NCBI GenBank assembly: GCA_013298075.1
Contig: JAAFJG010000050.1
Coordinates: forward strand, 1 to 33,695
From: Cytophagales bacterium
GTDB taxonomy: Bacteria > Bacteroidota > Bacteroidia > Cytophagales > Microscillaceae
DNA length: 33,695 nucleotides
Reading direction: 5' to 3'
A program made the position numbers and the translations under genes. Under the pieces are notes generated by a model that ran no database searches, had not been told where the DNA came from, and worked only from the letters and a program-made list of their open reading frames with translations. Shown in pieces: positions 31,501 to 33,695 of this stretch. How positions within the stretch are numbered: the first letter of the stretch is position 1; every line of letters begins with the position of its first letter.

Positions 31501-33695
31501 TATCTAATCTTGTTATCAATACATCTGAAGTAGATGCACTGCCATTTACAACGTTACAAGTTCCGTTAGTAATTGTCCAACGTAATGTATAAGTTCCTGC
31601 AAAAGTGAAACCACTTGCTACGGCATTGCTTTGTGAAGCATTAGATATTGTTATATTTGCTCCTATTGGAACGTTCACAACACTCCATAAACCTGTACCT
31701 ATTGAAGGTATATTACTATTTAGATTTACATTATTATCAACACAAATTATTTGATTTGTACCTGCATTAGCAATACTTGGGCTTGCATCTCTTGTAACAT
31801 TTACAGTCGTTTGATTTGAAGTACAAACGCCATTTGAAACTGTCCATGCAAACGTATAAACTCCTGCTATGTTCATTCCTGTTACATTGGTTGATGTATT
31901 TATAGGATTACCAAATGCAACCGTTGAGCCGATTGGTGAACTTACTACGCTCCACAAACCTGTGCCTGATGTAATTGCTTGAGCAGTTAAAGAGGCTATT
32001 GAATTTAAACAAATATTCGATGGCGTGGCATTGATAACCGCTGCACTTGGCGAAGATAATCTATTGACAACCATTGTGCTGGTACTTGCTGTACAAGTAC
32101 CATTGCTAATTGTCCAAGTAAATGTATATGCTCCTGTCGTGCTTAAACCTGTTACTGATGTATTAAATTGATTGACATTCCCAAAAACAACACCCAATGA
32201 TGGTGAAACTGACCAAGTACCAACGCCTATTATAGGTGCATTCCCTGATAGTATTGTATTATTTATACAAATCGTCTGGTTTGTGCCTGCATTCGCAACA
32301 CTCGGACTCGCATCTCTTGTAATACTTACCGTTGCTTGAGTGGTAGGACAACTTCCGTTACTCACTGTCCAAGCAAATGTGTAAACGCCTGATACACTTA
32401 AACCATTCACATTCGTTGATATATTCGTAGGATTGCTAAATGCAACCGTTGAACCTGCTGGCGAACTTACTACGCTCCATAAACCTGTCCCTGATGTAAT
32501 CGCTTGAGCATTCAAAGCAAATGTTGTATTACATGTGTTACTTGGGGCTGTTGTAATAACCGCAGCACTTGGGGCTGCTAATCTATTCACAACCATTGTG
32601 CTGGTGCTTGGCGTACAAGTACCATTACTAATTGTCCAAGTAAATGTATATGCTCCTGTAGTACTTAAACCTGTTACAGACGTATTAAATTGATTAACAT
32701 TCCCAAAAACAACTCCAGGTGCTGGAGATACTGACCAAGTGCCAACACCTACCATAGGAGAATTTCCTGATAATGTTGCATTGTTGATACAAATAGTCTG
32801 GTCTGAACCTGCATTGGCAACACTCGGACTTGCATCTCTTGTTACACTTACAGTTGTTTCATTTGGAATACAAACTCCGTTACTTACTGTCCATTTGAAT
32901 GTATAACCACCTGCTACACTTAAACCATTTACACTTGTTGTATTAGAAGTAGGATTACCAAAAGTAACTGTCGCTCCCGCTGGTGAACTTACTACGCTCC
33001 ACAAACCTATGCCTGATGTAATTGCCTGAGCAGTTAAAGAGGCTATTGAATTTAAACAAATATTCGCTGGTGTAACATTGATAACCGCTGCACTTGGCGA
33101 AGATAATCTATTGACAACCATTGTGCTGGTGCTTGGCGTACAAGTACCATTACTAATTGTCCAAGTAAATGTATAGGCTGTTGCTGTACTTAAACCTGTT
33201 ACTGATGTATTAAATTGATTGACATTGCCAAATAAAACCCCTGCTGATGGTGAAACTGACCATGTACCAATGCCTACCATAGGAGAATTCCCTGATAAAG
33301 TAGCATTATTAATACAAATAGTCTGGTCTGAACCTGCATTGGCAACACTCGGACTTGCATCTCTTGTTACACTTACGGTCGTTTCGTTTGGAATACAAAC
33401 TCCGTTACTTACTGTCCATTTAAACGTATAACCACCCGCCACACTTAAACCATTGACACTTGTTGTATTTGAAATAGGATTACCAAAAGTAACTGTCGCT
33501 CCTGATGGTGAACTTACTACGCTCCACAAACCTGTACCTGAACTTATTGCTTGAGCAGTTAATGAGGTGATTGAATTTAAACAAATATTCGATCCAGTTG
33601 GATTAATAATTGCCAAACTTGGATTATCTAATCTCGTAATGATAATATCACTCGTACTTGCCACACAAGTTCCATTCGTAATTGTCCAACGTAAT
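28523..33695 (-). CDS. Giant Ig/PKD-like repeat protein with type-B T9SS (gliding-motility CTD), cut by right edge
   Basis: At least 1723 codons are open to the window edge with no start seen (33664 is only an internal GTG), so the N-terminus and signal peptide lie outside. About 15 Ig/PKD-like repeats of 85-90 residues fill the first ~1310 visible residues (pattern: NAG.NQTIC ... LSGN.P..GTGTWSV ... TF.WT(I/V)SNG.C); two conserved Cys per repeat suggest disulfides. A different beta-domain follows (~1316-1420), then two cadherin-like/Big_9-type domains (~1425-1515 and 1520-1617; VYTPKLGFVGADEITYQV). The last ~94 residues are a gliding-motility-associated C-terminal domain (IPDGFSPNGDGVNDLFVI, IYDRWGNLIF, NGTYFYVVDL), the type-B T9SS signal. 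It is presumably a filamentous cell-surface adhesin. First gene of the PorP/OmpA-like operon. Confidence 0.92.
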   Translation of the reverse strand, partial: LRWTITNGTCVASTSDIIITRLDNPSLAIINPTGSNICLNSITSLTAQAISSGTGLWSVVSSPSGATVTFGNPISNTTSVNGLSVAGGYTFKWTVSNGVCIPNETTVSVTRDASPSVANAGSDQTICINNATLSGNSPMVGIGTWSVSPSAGVLFGNVNQFNTSVTGLSTATAYTFTWTISNGTCTPSTSTMVVNRLSSPSAAVINVTPANICLNSIASLTAQAITSGIGLWSVVSSPAGATVTFGNPTSNTTSVNGLSVAGGYTFKWTVSNGVCIPNETTVSVTRDASPSVANAGSDQTICINNATLSGNSPMVGVGTWSVSPAPGVVFGNVNQFNTSVTGLSTTGAYTFTWTISNGTCTPSTSTMVVNRLAAPSAAVITTAPSNTCNTTFALNAQAITSGTGLWSVVSSPAGSTVAFSNPTNISTNVNGLSVSGVYTFAWTVSNGSCPTTQATVSITRDASPSVANAGTNQTICINNTILSGNAPIIGVGTWSVSPSLGVVFGNVNQFNTSVTGLSTTGAYTFTWTISNGTCTASTSTMVVNRLSSPSAAVINATPSNICLNSIASLTAQAITSGTGLWSVVSSPIGSTVAFGNPINTSTNVTGMNIAGVYTFAWTVSNGVCTSNQTTVNVTRDASPSIANAGTNQIICVDNNVNLNSNIPSIGTGLWSVVNVPIGANITISNASQSNAVASGFTFAGTYTLRWTITNGTCNVVNGSASTSDVLITRLDSPSPSLVGIPQTVCTDATTLSATLPTIGTGTWSLVSGAGTILNPTSNNASVVSLGIGNNIFKWSVSNGICPPTENTLVVTRTAQPSVAIAGADQTICGNSTLIAGNLPTIGTGSWSVFNQPVGANATFANATQYNTTVSNLTLVGTYTLRWTIANGVCTSSTSDLVITKQQSPSPAIAGMNQQICNNSLVLAATAPVNGIGTWSVVSVPQGAVIAFNNANNPAATASGFSLIGNYVIKWTVANSICPANESTIVITRETGPSPSNAGQPQTICVDNTTLIANDPLLGTGAWSVVSGSGTFQNATSFITQVTNLGFGQNVFRWTITGTICAPTSSSVVITRLQLPTLSNAGTNQTLCAGTSTLNANTPVIGTGTWIVMSGGSVVANPNVPNATVTNLGVGANVFKWSITNGVCPPSESFVTITRDDNPSISNAGINQQVCAAVATLSANSPSVGIGTWTVVSGTGAINSINGNTTSVSNLAIGDNVFRWTIANGTCPPTTSIVTITRFVQPANADAGADKELCGASLVTMTAVPVTAGTGTWSQIEGPNTATFSNVNNPLATANGLVGGIYRFRWTVTNGVCITTNDDILVTNVPTPNTSTLLVVSDIAFCESQQPFINVTITNTQAGVLYEIRNAGVPLANGVSAGGLLTLTFPGTTFTTSPALQTIYNLEVYATPATLNNVQCPAVLLTDRARVTVNLCNNPITNPITRFTDFCTILEVDVMAVNNNDSANFNATVVTNFVTTNGGIVNILANGKVTYQPRTNFLGIDTFTYIICNKDTPQICNQGTITVNVIACTNSAPVAVDDIYNTDNCTVVTGNAKTNDSDRNNSPITVTPIAPFLTSKGGVFSMDATGAFVYTPKLGFVGADEITYQVCDDGSGTPVIKCTTAKIKINIAECNNVYIPDGFSPNGDGVNDLFVIVGADKFDIQLSIYDRWGNLIFRDEHYKNTWDGRVNVGIYNQNAEGVPNGTYFYVVDLRDGSKPRGRYLTIQR
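32060..33631 (-). repeat. Three tandem ~525-bp higher-order repeats within the giant protein gene
   Basis: Visible residues 12-186, 187-361 and 362-535 repeat with periods of 175, 175 and 174 residues. Each unit is a pair of different Ig-like repeats (one with NICLNSI.SL, one with TICINNATLSG). A fourth, more diverged pair begins near residue 536. The DNA is nearly identical in long stretches (for example around 32580-32700 and 33105-33225), so the expansion is recent. Confidence 0.85.

Overview
The window is a strongly A+T-rich piece of a Bacteroidota chromosome. Evidence: two giant secreted repeat proteins ending in type IX secretion (T9SS) sorting domains, a PorP/SprF-type and an OmpA/TPR (PorE-like) outer-membrane gene, and promoters of the Bacteroidota form TTTG-N19/20-TAnnTTTG in front of several genes. 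The genus cannot be fixed from the sequence; a gliding, Cytophagales- or Flavobacteriales-like bacterium is plausible.

Layout. (1) 1-465: 3' end of an HNH endonuclease gene cut by the left edge. (2) 545-5740 (-): a 1731-aa secreted mosaic adhesin-like protein with a type-A T9SS domain. (3) 6165-16401: two genes of a contractile injection system (CIS), namely a 920-aa baseplate-type protein (+) and a ~1239-aa tape-measure-type protein (-). They are separated by an ATP-grasp protein, a DEDDh exonuclease, an AtpZ-like protein and an ORF6N protein, and followed by two small unknown proteins. (4) 16726-18418: an orphan Mn/Zn-type ABC permease and an Rpn/PD-(D/E)XK protein. (5) 18512-25712: a five-gene operon (methyltransferase, PEP-synthase-like protein, beta-propeller protein, FMN reductase, VOC protein) lying between two ~373-bp direct repeats that are copies of the 3' end of the neighbouring OmpA-family gene. 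(6) 25579-33695 (-): an operon of a giant type-B T9SS protein cut by the right edge, PorP/SprF, and the OmpA-family gene. The OmpA-family gene is now truncated by a perfect 127-bp tandem duplication.

How they work together. The right-hand trio is the usual Bacteroidota arrangement of a secreted giant protein with its PorP-like and OmpA-like envelope partners. The CIS genes would contribute a baseplate part and a length/tube-assembly part to a phage-tail-like machine whose other genes lie outside the window. The flanked operon is the most unusual part. It reads as an inserted cassette, with coupled genes and its own good promoter, that could make or modify a small molecule (methyl transfer, ATP/PEP-dependent condensation or phosphorylation, flavin reduction). 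Its insertion duplicated the OmpA tail, and a shared breakpoint (5'-GTCCTGATGC in gene orientation) recurs at all three junctions. The five base differences between the two tail copies within the coding part are all synonymous.

All functional calls come from reading motifs by eye; no database search was run.
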